DNA from: Verrucomicrobiia bacterium
Lineage (GTDB): Bacteria; Verrucomicrobiota; Verrucomicrobiia; Verrucomicrobiales; Akkermansiaceae
Assembly: GCA_030430455.1 (NCBI GenBank)
Contig: JAUIJB010000004.1
Span: 33,823 to 97,822 of the forward strand
Direction: 5' to 3'
DNA length: 64,000 nt
The notes beneath the pieces were generated by a model. That model was not told the DNA's origin and made no database searches. It saw nothing but the letters and a program-made list of their open reading frames with translations. This document shows positions 1 through 8,873 of the stretch, piece by piece (within the stretch, counting starts at the first letter, position 1; every line of letters begins with the position of its first letter). The position numbers and the translations under genes were made by a program.

Positions 1-734
1 CCCGCGGCCGCGTCCAGGAAGGTCTCGAGGTTGCGCCGCTTGGCGATCCACTGGAAGGCGCCGGCGAGTACGACCCGGCGCGGGGTGTCGGCGCCGGGAG
101 GTGAGGGGGCCTCCTCCGGGGCGTCGTAGCCGGGCGGAAGCACGAGGTAGTCCGGATCGGGAAACTCGCGGCGGAAGGCGTCGCGGTCGCGCGGGGTGAT
201 CGCGGTGACCAGGTCGGCCCGGCGGCACAGCTCCCGCTCGAGGATGCCGTACTTGCGGGCGTCGCCACGCAGCAGGATGCCGAGCAGCGGCGAGCCGGTG
301 TTGCCCGCGGCGACCTCGGCACGGACGCTTGCCTCGTGGTTGTGGGCGACGTAGGCGATCCGGGTGCCCGGCGGCGGGACGCGCAGCTCGCCGAGCGCCC
401 AACCGCAGGCAGCCTGGTCGATGAGGATCCAGTCCCAGCTGCGCGCCGCCAGCAGCTGGCGCAGCATCCGCCGCATCGGCGGATTGCCGAGGCGGTGGGC
501 GTCGCTCGGCAGGCGCGAGAAGACGGAGTGCGGCGACTTGCCCGGGATCGGCCCGCACAGCGTCCAGCCGGACGGCGCCGGGGCCCCGGCATCGGCCGGC
601 CCGGCGGAGTGGGCCAGCAGCGCCAGGTCGACGTCGGGCTGGGCCGCGAGCGCCCCGACCAGCCCCCGGGTGTAGATCAACTCGCCGCTGTCGGCCGGTC
701 GCGGGTCCTGCCGGGTGATCCAGAGGCAGTGCAT
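1..734 (-). CDS. Glycosyltransferase, GT4-like (partial, runs off the left edge)
   Basis: An open frame without stop runs on the minus strand from an ATG at 734-732 to the window edge, giving at least 244 residues. It starts MHCLWITRQDPRPADSGEL and continues with an N-terminal Rossmann-type pattern (GELIYTRGLVGALA, later AYVAHNHEAS and LVTAITPRDRDAF) seen in GT4 glycosyltransferases that act on nucleotide-sugar donors. The ATG overlaps the stop of the upstream glycosyltransferase by one base (TGATG), so the two are probably translationally coupled in a polysaccharide or glycolipid gene group. The donor-binding C-terminal half is only partly in view, so substrate cannot be judged. Confidence 0.75.
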   Translation of the reverse strand, partial: MHCLWITRQDPRPADSGELIYTRGLVGALAAQPDVDLALLAHSAGPADAGAPAPSGWTLCGPIPGKSPHSVFSRLPSDAHRLGNPPMRRMLRQLLAARSWDWILIDQAACGWALGELRVPPPGTRIAYVAHNHEASVRAEVAAGNTGSPLLGILLRGDARKYGILERELCRRADLVTAITPRDRDAFRREFPDPDYLVLPPGYDAPEEAPSPPGADTPRRVVLAGAFQWIAKRRNLETFLDAAA

Positions 735-1930
735 CAGCTCGAGAGGATGCGTTCGAAGGTGTCCGCCGTGAGCTCGATGGGGAAGGTCGCCTCGGCGTAG
801 GCGCGGGCCTTGCCGGCGAGGCGCCCGCGAAGTTCCGCCGACTCGCGGAGCCGGTCGGCGGCGGCGAGGAAGCCCTCACGGTCGGCCGGCGCCACGGTCA
901 GGCCGGCCTGGTGGTCGCGGGTGATGCGTGCGGCGAGGTTCGGCGGCGGCACGGCGAGCAGCAGCGGCCGGCCGGCGCAGAGGTAGCTGAGTGTCTTGGA
1001 GGGCACCGAGAACACCCCGGCGTCCTCCTCGAGCAGGCCGACCAGGACGTCCCCGCTGGCGAGCACCTCGGGGAGGCGATCGATCGGCTGGTACGGCAGC
1101 AGGACGAGGTTGTCGGCAGCGGTCTTATTCTTCTGCTCGGCGAGCCACTTGGCGCCGATGCCCTCGGAGACGACGACGATGCGCACCGCGGGGTCGTCGC
1201 GGTAGCGCTCGGCGAGCTCGAGCAGGCGCGCCGGGTTGTGCTTCATTCCGATCGTGCCGGAATAAAGGAAGACGAACTTGTCGTCGAGTCCGTGCTCGCG
1301 GGCCCAGGCGTTGTCGCGGGGATGGGCGGGGATCTCCTCGATGATCGCCCAGTTCGGCACGACGTCGACCCCGGCCGGATCGACGTCGAACTCGCGCGCG
1401 AGGATCGGCGTGAAGTCCTCGGTGATCACCACCACCCGCGTGCTGCGGCCGAACTGGCGACGGTCGAGCCGGCGGTACCAGCCGCCGACCCAGCCGCCGG
1501 CGAGCGGGATCTTGCGCCGCAGCAGCTTGTCGACCGCCAGGCTGTAGAAGTCCTGGACCCAGTAGTAGAACCGGCCACCGGCATCGACCGTGGCCCGGCT
1601 GATCGGTTCCTGGGTCTCGGTGGGCGTGTTCCCCGACAGCACGGCGTCGGGTTTCCACTCGCGGATGAAGTCGGCCGCCGCCCGGCCATAGCGGACCTCC
1701 ATGTTGCGGCGCCGCAGGAAGGAGTACTTGTAGCGGGGATACTCCGGATCCATCGGGATCTCGCGGAACTCGAGCCCGGCGGCATCGCCCTCGCGGCGGC
1801 GCAGGTCGCCGCGGGGGGTCTGCAGGGCGCTGGCGAAGGCGTGGACCACCTCGTGGCCGCGCGCGGCGAGGGCGCGGCTGAGGGATGTCGGGAAGGGATG
1901 CCCGGCGTAGTCGTGGACCACGATTCTCAT
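734..1930 (-). CDS. Glycosyltransferase family 4, WcaI/WbuB-like
   Basis: 398 residues. The N-terminus MRIVVHDYAGHPFPTSLSRA and the region KYSFLRRRNMEVRYGRAA match the family annotated as colanic-acid-type glycosyltransferase WcaI/WbuB. These are cytoplasmic GT-B enzymes that add a sugar to a lipid-linked intermediate. The C-terminal GT4 domain shows FLYSGTIGMKHNPARLLEL and, near residues 310-335, a donor-binding segment with FSVPSKTLSYLCAGRPLLL. The length is normal for the family. It is followed with a one-base overlap by a second glycosyltransferase, so a surface polysaccharide role is likely. Specificity is unknown. Confidence 0.85.
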   Translation of the reverse strand: MRIVVHDYAGHPFPTSLSRALAARGHEVVHAFASALQTPRGDLRRREGDAAGLEFREIPMDPEYPRYKYSFLRRRNMEVRYGRAAADFIREWKPDAVLSGNTPTETQEPISRATVDAGGRFYYWVQDFYSLAVDKLLRRKIPLAGGWVGGWYRRLDRRQFGRSTRVVVITEDFTPILAREFDVDPAGVDVVPNWAIIEEIPAHPRDNAWAREHGLDDKFVFLYSGTIGMKHNPARLLELAERYRDDPAVRIVVVSEGIGAKWLAEQKNKTAADNLVLLPYQPIDRLPEVLASGDVLVGLLEEDAGVFSVPSKTLSYLCAGRPLLLAVPPPNLAARITRDHQAGLTVAPADREGFLAAADRLRESAELRGRLAGKARAYAEATFPIELTADTFERILSS

Positions 1931-2065
1931 TCGGGGTGGAGCGGGGGAGACCCCGGCTCACCCGGAGATCGGGCAGAGTTTAAGAAACCTGAAGCATCCG
2001 TCAATGACGCGGCGGCCACGCGATCGCGGGGGACGGGCGCTTCCCGGCGCGTTGCCGGCCGCCTC

Positions 2066-2923
2066 CTAGCGCCGGCGGCGCAGCACCGCGGCGCCCAGGC
2101 CGAACAGCGCGAGCAGCGCCGTGGAGGGCTCGGGGACGAGGATCAGGCTGGATCCCGAGGGATTGAGGGTGATCACCGAGCCCTTGTTGGCGGTGTGGTC
2201 CGGGTCGAGCCAGAAGATCACCCGGTTGCCGGGATCGTAGCCCGGTCCGCCCCAGTTGTTGAGCTCGGCCTCGGCGATCCAGGCGTTGGCGGTGGCGATC
2301 ACCGCGTTGGCCTCGTCCTGCTGGATGCTGGAGCCGACGTTGTTGCGGACGTAGTAGTTGCCCGCGCCGGTGCCGACGTCGGGAACCAGGTCGTAGAGCA
2401 CCTCCCAGATCGCCGCCTGCATGGCCGCGGCATCGAGGCGGTTCCCGGAACTCGCCGCCGCGTAGTAGTTCTCGAGGAGGTAGGCGGCGCGGAGCAGCCG
2501 GCCGGCGATGTAGTGGCTCACGCCGTCGGCCTGGAAGATCGCGTTGGCCGAGGCAAAGTCGAGCGCCTGGTAGATGTGGGTCTCGCCGAGGCTGGCCGAG
2601 GCGTGGAAGGGGGTCTCGGAGTCGATGTCGAAACCGACCAGGCCGCGGGTGCCGGAGAACAGCCCGCCGGGATCGCCCTCGAAGGTGCCCGGAGTCCCGG
2701 GCGCGACCGAGGAAAGCGCGCCCGGGTTGGTGGGAAGCAGGCCGACCTCGCCGACGAAGCCGGAGTAGTCGCTGCTGACCAGGTGATCACTGATCGAGGC
2801 GCCGTCGAGCGCGGCGTCGACGCTCGACGAGGAACCGGCAGCGGTCCAGAACTCGAGGGATTGGGCGTGGCCGAAGACCGTCAGGGAGACGGCGAGGGCA
2901 GCGCGGGCGATGATGCGGAACAT
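2066..2923 (-). CDS. PEP-CTERM protein with thioester-domain-like fold, Cys lost
   Basis: 285 residues from the ATG at 2923. An upstream in-frame start exists, but only this one gives a clean signal peptide (MFRIIARAALAVSLTVFGHA). The C-terminus is a PEP-CTERM sorting signal: VPEPS, a hydrophobic helix, then four Arg. Such proteins are exported and processed by exosortase/archaeosortase-type systems. The body resembles thioester domains of bacterial adhesins: a GFDIDSET segment near residue 99 and AAAMQAAIWEV with Gln169. In the paralogue at 41854-42720 the first segment reads GFCIDSET, so the Cys needed for a Cys-Gln thioester is Asp99 here. Function is inferred from motif only. Confidence 0.8.
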   Translation of the reverse strand: MFRIIARAALAVSLTVFGHAQSLEFWTAAGSSSSVDAALDGASISDHLVSSDYSGFVGEVGLLPTNPGALSSVAPGTPGTFEGDPGGLFSGTRGLVGFDIDSETPFHASASLGETHIYQALDFASANAIFQADGVSHYIAGRLLRAAYLLENYYAAASSGNRLDAAAMQAAIWEVLYDLVPDVGTGAGNYYVRNNVGSSIQQDEANAVIATANAWIAEAELNNWGGPGYDPGNRVIFWLDPDHTANKGSVITLNPSGSSLILVPEPSTALLALFGLGAAVLRRRR

Positions 2924-3172
2924 GGACTTGGTGAGTGGTTGACCGAGTCCGGTTCTAGGACGGAAATTATCCGGGGCAACCAATTTTTCGGGAGCCCAAA
3001 CCATCCGGATTTACTATCACTCCAAATAGCCAAAACGATCGCCGAATCGGGCCTAACTTTTTACTCTTCGAAAGGATCGGGAAGGGTCGGCGTATCGGAG
3101 CGTTGCGCGGGCGGTGCCGGGCGACGGGTTTGACCGGCCGCCAGTTGTCGCTTAAGTTTTTTAAATAAACCC
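2924..3172. promoter_or_regulatory. Divergent intergenic region
   Basis: 249 bases between the starts of the minus-strand PEP-CTERM gene and the plus-strand DUF1549 gene. It is visibly more AT-rich than its surroundings, especially 2965-3075 and 3150-3172, as expected for back-to-back promoters. No specific operator or convincing -35/-10 pair could be fixed, and neither start has a good Shine-Dalgarno sequence. Confidence 0.4.
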
Positions 3173-5095
3173 ATGAGGCGATTTTTTTTCCTGAGTCTGG
3201 CCTTCTGCGCCCTCAGCGGGGGGCTGCCAGCCCTTGAGCCCGCGGCGAAGCTGTCGAGGGGCGAGGACCCGGAATACATCCGCGAGGCGGCGATGCGGGT
3301 CGATCGGCTGGTCGCCGGCTGGTACCGCAGCAGGGACTTCGCGGTGCCCGAGGTGACGGACGACGCGACCTTCCTGAGGCGTGCCTTTCTGGTGGCGATC
3401 GGCCGGATTCCGACGGCCGAGGAGGCCTTGTTCTTCATCGAGATCGACGACGCGGACAAGCGCCGCCAGCTCGTCGACTACCTGTTGGCGAGCCCCGGCT
3501 ACGGCAGCCACATGAGCAACTGGGCCTTCGACCTGCTGCGCGTGACCGATGGCAAGACCGGCTTCGGCGGCACCTTCGAGCCGTACCGCCAGTGGGTGCG
3601 CGAGGCGATCGATGCGAACATGCCGTGGGACGAGTTCACCCGCGAGCTGCTCGCCTCGGGCGGCAGCGGCTGGGACCCGGAGACCGCCGCGGTCGGTTAC
3701 TACGTGCGCGACCGCGGCATGCCGCTCGACAACCTCGCCAACACCACCCGGATTTTCCTCGGTTCGCGGATGGAGTGCGCGCAGTGCCACGACGACCCCT
3801 TCGGTGACACCGAGAGGCTCGACTTCTACGAGCTCGCCGCCTTCACCAACGGCCAGGGCGAGGGCGGCAAGGGCCTGATGCGCGAGTTGTGGAACGAGCT
3901 GCGCGACGAGCGCAGCGAGCGCGGCCTCGACTACCGCGTCGGACAGATCCTGTGGGACCGCGTCTACGGCATGGCGCTCAGCGGCGGCGGCAGCGGCCGG
4001 ATCGAGCTGCCGCATGACTATCAGTACCGTGACGGCCAGCCCGGCGAGCTGGTCGGCGGGCGCACGCCCTTCGGCAAGACGGTGCGGATGTCGGAGCGCG
4101 ACGACGCCGACGACGGCCGCGAGCAGCTGGCCGACTGGGTCACCACGCGGACCGGCGAGCAGTTCGCCTCGGTCATCGCCAACCGAATGTGGGAGCGGGT
4201 GATGGGGCGTGGGGTCTACGAGCCGGTCGACGAATACAAGCCCTCGGCCGAGACGCACCTGCCGGAGCTGATGAACCTGCTGGTGGTGCTGATGCGCGAG
4301 GTCGACTACGACCTTCGTGCCTTCCAGAAGATCCTCCTCAACACCAAGACCTTCCAGTTCGTGCCCAACCCGAAGCCGTCGAAGGTGGCCGGCGGCGACG
4401 ACTTCCACGGTCGCCAACTCGGCCGGCTCACGGCCGAGCAGATCTGGGACTCGCTGATCACGCTGGCTTCGGGCGACCCCGACGGGAAGCCGCGGCGCAA
4501 GGCCGACCTCCGGGTCCGCGTCGGCGGCAAGCCGGTGCTCGAGGGAAGGACCGACATGGTGGAGCTGTCCCGCGAGGTGCTCGAGCTGAAGAGCGAGGGC
4601 GAGGTCCGGGACTACTTCGAGAACCTGCTCGCCGAGGTGAAGGAGGGCGGTGCCTCGGCGTCCGATGCGGGGAGCTCGATGATGATGTCGGTGCAGCGCG
4701 GCAAGAGCTACGGCCGCAACGCGCAGGTGCGGGCCTCCGAGTTGCCGAGCCCGGCGCCGCGCGACCACCTGCTCTACCTCTTCGGCCAGTCGGATCGCGA
4801 GGTGGTCGAGGGCGCCAGCCGCGAGCCGAACGTCGGCCAGGTGCTGACCCTGATGAACGGCTTCGTGCAGGAGCAGCTGGTCAACAACCGCAATGCCCAC
4901 GTCTACAAGAGTCTCGAGGGCGTCGATGACGACCAGGAGAAGGTCCGCCGGCTCTACCTCGCCGTGCTCGGCCGCCCGCCGTCGGACGAGGAGATGGGCT
5001 GGATGGTCGACGAAATCGGAGCGGCCGGGGAGTCGGGCATCCGCAACATCGTCGCCGCCCTCGTGATGAGCTCCGAATTCCTCTTCCTGCAGTAA
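3173..5095 (+). CDS. DUF1549/DUF1553 domain exported protein
   Basis: 640 residues with an N-terminal signal peptide (MRRFFFLSLAFCALSGGLPA). The first half matches DUF1549: FLRRAFLVAIGRIPTAEEA near residue 65, YRQWVREAIDANMPWDEF, and ECAQCHDDPFG with C202, C205 and H206 forming a CxxCH heme-c-like motif. The second half matches DUF1553 (ASVIANRMWERVMGRG, VDEYKPS, then LYLAVLGRPPSDEE near the C-terminus). These proteins are abundant in Planctomycetes and Verrucomicrobia and typically sit beside a DUF1501 gene, as here with a 14-base gap. Their biochemical role is not established; periplasmic redox or polymer-related roles have been suggested. Whether the CxxCH binds heme here is not known. Confidence 0.9.
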   Translation: MRRFFFLSLAFCALSGGLPALEPAAKLSRGEDPEYIREAAMRVDRLVAGWYRSRDFAVPEVTDDATFLRRAFLVAIGRIPTAEEALFFIEIDDADKRRQLVDYLLASPGYGSHMSNWAFDLLRVTDGKTGFGGTFEPYRQWVREAIDANMPWDEFTRELLASGGSGWDPETAAVGYYVRDRGMPLDNLANTTRIFLGSRMECAQCHDDPFGDTERLDFYELAAFTNGQGEGGKGLMRELWNELRDERSERGLDYRVGQILWDRVYGMALSGGGSGRIELPHDYQYRDGQPGELVGGRTPFGKTVRMSERDDADDGREQLADWVTTRTGEQFASVIANRMWERVMGRGVYEPVDEYKPSAETHLPELMNLLVVLMREVDYDLRAFQKILLNTKTFQFVPNPKPSKVAGGDDFHGRQLGRLTAEQIWDSLITLASGDPDGKPRRKADLRVRVGGKPVLEGRTDMVELSREVLELKSEGEVRDYFENLLAEVKEGGASASDAGSSMMMSVQRGKSYGRNAQVRASELPSPAPRDHLLYLFGQSDREVVEGASREPNVGQVLTLMNGFVQEQLVNNRNAHVYKSLEGVDDDQEKVRRLYLAVLGRPPSDEEMGWMVDEIGAAGESGIRNIVAALVMSSEFLFLQ

Positions 5096-5109
5096 ACCCG
5101 CACCCCGCC

Positions 5110-6408
5110 ATGAATCCACGCGACATCCACCGCCACGACGAGCTGACCCGCCGCCAGTTCGTCTCCAACGCCGCCCGCTGGTACCTCGGGGTCAACCTGT
5201 TCCCGATGCTCGGCAGCAGCGTCGCCTCCGCCGCGACCGGGACACCGGGGAAGGCGAGGGCGAAGAACGTCATCTACCTGTTCATGTCGGGCGGCATGAG
5301 CCACCTCGACACCTTCGACCCGAAGACCAAGAAGGACGTCATGGGCGAGACCGAGCCGATCGCGTCGAGCGCCGATGACATCTTTGTCGGCAACCAGCTG
5401 CCCAAGACCGCCGGGGTCATGGACAAGGTCTGCGTGGTCAACTCGATGAACTCGCGGCAGGGCGCCCACGAGCAGGGCTCCTACATCATGCACACCAGCT
5501 ACGCCATGCGCGGCACGGTGCGGCACCCATCGCTCGGGGCCTGGGTGCTCAAGCTCGGCGGCCGGCTGAACCCGGAGATCCCGGGCTACGTCGCGATCGA
5601 CTCCTCGCCCGAGCTCACCGGCGGCGGCTTCTTTGGCGCCAAGTATGCCGCCGCCCCGGTCGGTAGCGCCAGCGAGGGCCTCAAGGACAGCCATCGCTCG
5701 CCGGCCGTGAGCGAGGACGATTTCAATCGCCGCCTTGCCCTCGCCGACCGGCTCAACCGCCAGTTTCACGGCCGCTACGAGAATGCCGACGTCAAGGCCT
5801 ACGAGGAGCTCTACCAGGAGGCGATCAAGCTGATGAAGAGCGAGGACCTCAAGGCCTTCGACATCCGCAAGGAGTCGGGTGGGACCCGCAAGCTCTACGG
5901 CGACGGCCGCTTCGCCCAGGGCTGCCTGCTGGCGCGGCGGCTGGTCGAGCACGGGGTCCGCTTCGTCGAGGTCCAGCTCGGCGGCTGGGACACCCACTAC
6001 GACAACTTCGCCGGCGTCGCCGGGCGCTGCCGCGAGTTCGACCAGGCCTACGCCGGCCTGATCACCGACCTCGCCAAGCGCGGCATGCTCGACGACACCC
6101 TGGTGGTGGTTGCCACCGAGTTCGGCCGCACCCCGGAGATCAAGACCGAGCACAACAACGGCCGTGACCACCATCCCTCGGCCTTCACCTGTCTGCTTGC
6201 CGGTGGCGGTGTGAAGGGGGGCTACCGCCACGGCGAGACCGACCCGAAGGGCAACAAGGTGCGCAAGGACCCGGTCAGCGTGCAGGACTTCAACGCCACC
6301 ATCGCCCACGCCCTCGGCATTCCCCATGAGCTGGTGGTCATGTCGCCCAGCCAGCGCCCCTTCCGCATCTCCGACAAGGGCACGCCGGTGATGGGGGTGT
6401 TTGCCTAG
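5110..6408 (+). CDS. DUF1501 family protein (Tat-exported, sulfatase-like fold)
   Basis: 432 residues. The N-terminus carries a twin-arginine motif (LTRRQFVSNAARW, residues 14-26) followed by a hydrophobic stretch, which indicates Tat export of a folded protein. Family segments include KNVIYLFMSGGMSHLDTFDP, LGAWVLKLGG, RFVEVQLGGWDTHYDNF, and TLVVVATEFGRTPEI followed by GRDHHPSAFTCLLAGGGVKGG. These place metal-ligand-like Asp and His residues as in alkaline phosphatase/sulfatase superfamily proteins. It lies 14 bases after the DUF1549/DUF1553 gene and is probably co-transcribed. The function of the pair is unknown. Confidence 0.9.
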   Translation: MNPRDIHRHDELTRRQFVSNAARWYLGVNLFPMLGSSVASAATGTPGKARAKNVIYLFMSGGMSHLDTFDPKTKKDVMGETEPIASSADDIFVGNQLPKTAGVMDKVCVVNSMNSRQGAHEQGSYIMHTSYAMRGTVRHPSLGAWVLKLGGRLNPEIPGYVAIDSSPELTGGGFFGAKYAAAPVGSASEGLKDSHRSPAVSEDDFNRRLALADRLNRQFHGRYENADVKAYEELYQEAIKLMKSEDLKAFDIRKESGGTRKLYGDGRFAQGCLLARRLVEHGVRFVEVQLGGWDTHYDNFAGVAGRCREFDQAYAGLITDLAKRGMLDDTLVVVATEFGRTPEIKTEHNNGRDHHPSAFTCLLAGGGVKGGYRHGETDPKGNKVRKDPVSVQDFNATIAHALGIPHELVVMSPSQRPFRISDKGTPVMGVFA

Positions 6409-6528
6409 GGGGGAAGGGCTGGCCGGCACCGCTGCGCCCCGGCCGGGGTCGGATGGCGTGACGGCACCCACGGCAACGTCGCGTTGCTCCCCAAAGTTTC
6501 GCTACCGAAAGCCGAGATCCTAATAACA

Positions 6529-6578
6529 GGACACACCTTTAATCGGGACACACCTTTAATCGGCAATGATTCTTGCCG
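6529..6578 (+). repeat. Perfect 17-bp tandem duplication plus 6-bp-stem hairpin upstream of RAYT
   Basis: GGACACACCTTTAATCG occurs twice head to tail at 6529-6545 and 6546-6562. It runs directly into a hairpin with stem CGGCAA (6561-6566), loop TGATTC and stem TTGCCG (6573-6578). The start of the transposase gene is 30 bases further on. Short palindromes flanking RAYT genes are the usual substrates of these enzymes, so this is a candidate recognition site. Confidence 0.6.
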
Positions 6579-6607
6579 GTGGTTGGGGTGGGTAGTAGGG
6601 GTGGGGC

Positions 6608-7654
6608 ATGGCGAGGGCACGGTGGATCGCTCCGTGGAGCGAATCGAAGAGCAAGCCGGCGGTGTATCACCTGATTTCACGGGTGGTGGAGCGGCGCTTC
6701 GCCTTCGGGGCGGAGGAAAAGGAGAAGTTCCGCACGCTGATGCGCATGACCGAGAAGTTTACCGGCTGCCGGGTGCTGAGCTACTGCATCATGTCCAACC
6801 ACTTCCACATCCTGTTGGAAGTCCCACCCAAGGGTGCCCTGGCGCTTTCCGACGAGGATCTGCTGCGCCGGGTCGCGGTGTTTTATCCGAAATGGAAGGT
6901 CGCCGAGTTGGAGGAACGGCTCGCGGCGGCAGCGGACTCGCCGGCGCTGCACGCCGAGCTGGTCGAGGCCTACGCCTACCGAATGCACGACCTCAGCGAG
7001 TTCATGAAGATGCTGCTGCAGCGCTTCTCAAGCTGGTTCAACCGCCGGCACGAGCGTCGCGGACGGTTGTGGGAGCAGCGCTTCAAGAGCGTGCTGGTGG
7101 AGAACGGCACGGCGGCGCGGACGATGGCCACCTACATCGACCTGAATCCCGTAAGGGCCGGCATTTCCCAGGATCCGGCGGAATATCGCTGGAGCAGCTA
7201 CGGCGAGGCGGTGGGCGGGGGAGGAAAGGCGCGTGCCGGCCTGGTGCGGGCGTGGCGTGGTCACGAGGGCGTGGCGGGAACGGCCCGCGGCTGGTCGCAG
7301 GGCGGGCTGTCGCGGCAGTATCGGATGGTGCTGATCGGGCAGGCGGCGGAAGTCCGGGCGAATGGCGAAGTCCGCCGGATCGGCATGCCGGTGGAACGGG
7401 CGAGGCGCGAGCGTGCCGAGCTGGATGCCACGGAGCGCGACCTGCGGATCTCGCGGGTGATCCGACACCGGGTGCGCTATTTCACGGATGGGGCCGTGAT
7501 CGGCGGGCGCTCGTTTGTGGACGAAGTGTTCGCGGAGTGCCGGGAGTTCTTCGGTCCGAGGCGCAAGAGCGGCGCGCGGAAGCCGCGCGGGTCGCTGTCA
7601 GAGCTGGCCGGCGAATTGTGGACCGCGCGGGATTTGCGGGTCGAGACAGGTTAG
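6608..7654 (+). CDS. REP-associated tyrosine transposase (RAYT, Y1/HUH family)
   Basis: 348 residues. The HUH motif is H65-F-H67 in IMSNHFHILLE, and the catalytic tyrosine is Y176 in ATYIDLNPVRAG, aligned with the Tyr of E. coli TnpA-REP in its YINPV segment. The intervening segment FSSWFNRRHERRGRLWEQRF is typical of the family. RAYTs are single-copy, domesticated relatives of IS200/IS605 transposases that nick and join single-stranded palindromic REP sequences. The protein is longer than E. coli RAYT (165 aa), with an extra C-terminal basic domain common in this lineage. A frame from 6484 in another phase is a shadow. No flanking insertion-sequence ends are visible. Confidence 0.88.
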   Translation: MARARWIAPWSESKSKPAVYHLISRVVERRFAFGAEEKEKFRTLMRMTEKFTGCRVLSYCIMSNHFHILLEVPPKGALALSDEDLLRRVAVFYPKWKVAELEERLAAAADSPALHAELVEAYAYRMHDLSEFMKMLLQRFSSWFNRRHERRGRLWEQRFKSVLVENGTAARTMATYIDLNPVRAGISQDPAEYRWSSYGEAVGGGGKARAGLVRAWRGHEGVAGTARGWSQGGLSRQYRMVLIGQAAEVRANGEVRRIGMPVERARRERAELDATERDLRISRVIRHRVRYFTDGAVIGGRSFVDEVFAECREFFGPRRKSGARKPRGSLSELAGELWTARDLRVETG

Positions 7655-7765
7655 GCGATGGGCCGACGGGCCTCGGTGGCGAATGGAGGTGCCTGGGACG
7701 GTGACTCGCCCCTTGCGGCATTTCCCGTATGAGCTAGGGGTTGCGGAGCGTAAATCCCAGCGTCC

Positions 7766-8863
7766 ATGAGCAGCCTCACCGCCACCACCAGCCCCGCCAC
7801 GACCCCACCGACTCCCGCCGAGGCCGCCGCGGCGCTCGATGCCCACGTCCGCGAGATGGTCGCCTGGCACTTTTCGCCCGAAACCGGCTGCCCCTACTGG
7901 CTCGAGCGCGCCGCGGAGCTCCCCTTCGACCCCCGCGAGATCGACACCTTCGCCGACCTGCTGCAGTTCCCGCACTTCGACGACGAGGTGCTGCGCAAGG
8001 AGGACCCGGCGCGATTCATCCCGAAGGCCTTCTCCGGGCGGCCGTACAACGTCTTCGAGACCGGGGGCACCACCGGGATGCCCAAGCAGCGGATCGGCTG
8101 GGACGACTTCCGCACCGACTACACCGAGTTCTCCGAGCACTACGGGCCGGACTTCTTCCCGCAGGGCGCCAACTGGCTGATGGTCGGGCCGACCGGGCCA
8201 CGGCGGCTGCGGCTGGCCATCGAGCACCTCGCCAACCTCCGCGGCGGCGCATGCTACTTCATCGACCTCGACCCGCGCTGGGTGAAGCGCCTGATCGGGA
8301 TGGGCGAGATGCGCATGGCCAAGCTCTATCAGGAGCACGTCATCGACCAAGCCGCGACGATCATCCGCCACCGCGACATCGGCTGCCTGTTCACCACGCC
8401 CAAGCTGCTCGAGTCGCTCGCCGAGCGGATGTCGCTCGCCGATGCCGGCATCCGCGGGGTCTTCGCCGGCGGCACCACGATGACCCCGCAGTACGTCCGC
8501 TTCATCGAGGAGGAGGTGCTCGAGGGGAAGATCAACTTCGCGCCGACCTACGGCAACACCCTGATGGGCCTGGCGATCAGCCGCCGGCGCGGACCGGGCG
8601 AGTACTCGCTGACCTACCACGCGCCGCAGCCGCGCGCGGTGCTGCGGATCGTCGATCCCGAGGCGACCACCGAGCTCGTGCCCTACGGCGAGTATGGCCG
8701 GGTCGAGCTCACCACCCTGACCAAGGAGTTCTTCATGCCGCGCTTCCTCGAGCGCGACGAGGCGATCCGCCGGGAGCCCTGCGACGAGTTCCCCTGGGAC
8801 GGGGTCGGTGACGTTCGGCCGTTCCAGAGCGGGAGCAAGACGGTGATCGAGGGAGTTTACTGA
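7766..8863 (+). CDS. Truncated ANL-superfamily adenylating enzyme, EhpF-like
   Basis: 365 residues. FETGGTTGMPKQR (98-109) is the phosphate-binding loop of adenylate-forming ANL enzymes, and FAPTYGNTLMGLA near 260 resembles the adenine-binding motif. The protein ends shortly afterwards, so the usual C-terminal lid domain of about 100 residues is absent. EhpF of phenazine biosynthesis has this architecture and activates an aryl carboxylate for reduction by its partner EhpG. The next enzyme gene here is an aldehyde dehydrogenase-type protein, which fits that pairing. I infer ATP-dependent activation of a carboxylic acid; the substrate cannot be read from the sequence. Confidence 0.7.
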   Translation: MSSLTATTSPATTPPTPAEAAAALDAHVREMVAWHFSPETGCPYWLERAAELPFDPREIDTFADLLQFPHFDDEVLRKEDPARFIPKAFSGRPYNVFETGGTTGMPKQRIGWDDFRTDYTEFSEHYGPDFFPQGANWLMVGPTGPRRLRLAIEHLANLRGGACYFIDLDPRWVKRLIGMGEMRMAKLYQEHVIDQAATIIRHRDIGCLFTTPKLLESLAERMSLADAGIRGVFAGGTTMTPQYVRFIEEEVLEGKINFAPTYGNTLMGLAISRRRGPGEYSLTYHAPQPRAVLRIVDPEATTELVPYGEYGRVELTTLTKEFFMPRFLERDEAIRREPCDEFPWDGVGDVRPFQSGSKTVIEGVY

Positions 8864-8873
8864 TTTCCGATCG

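Noticed and set aside
6484..7704. A 406-codon plus-strand frame overlapping the transposase
   Set aside because: Different phase from the RAYT gene, starts at a TTG and gives Gly/Arg-rich sequence with no motif.
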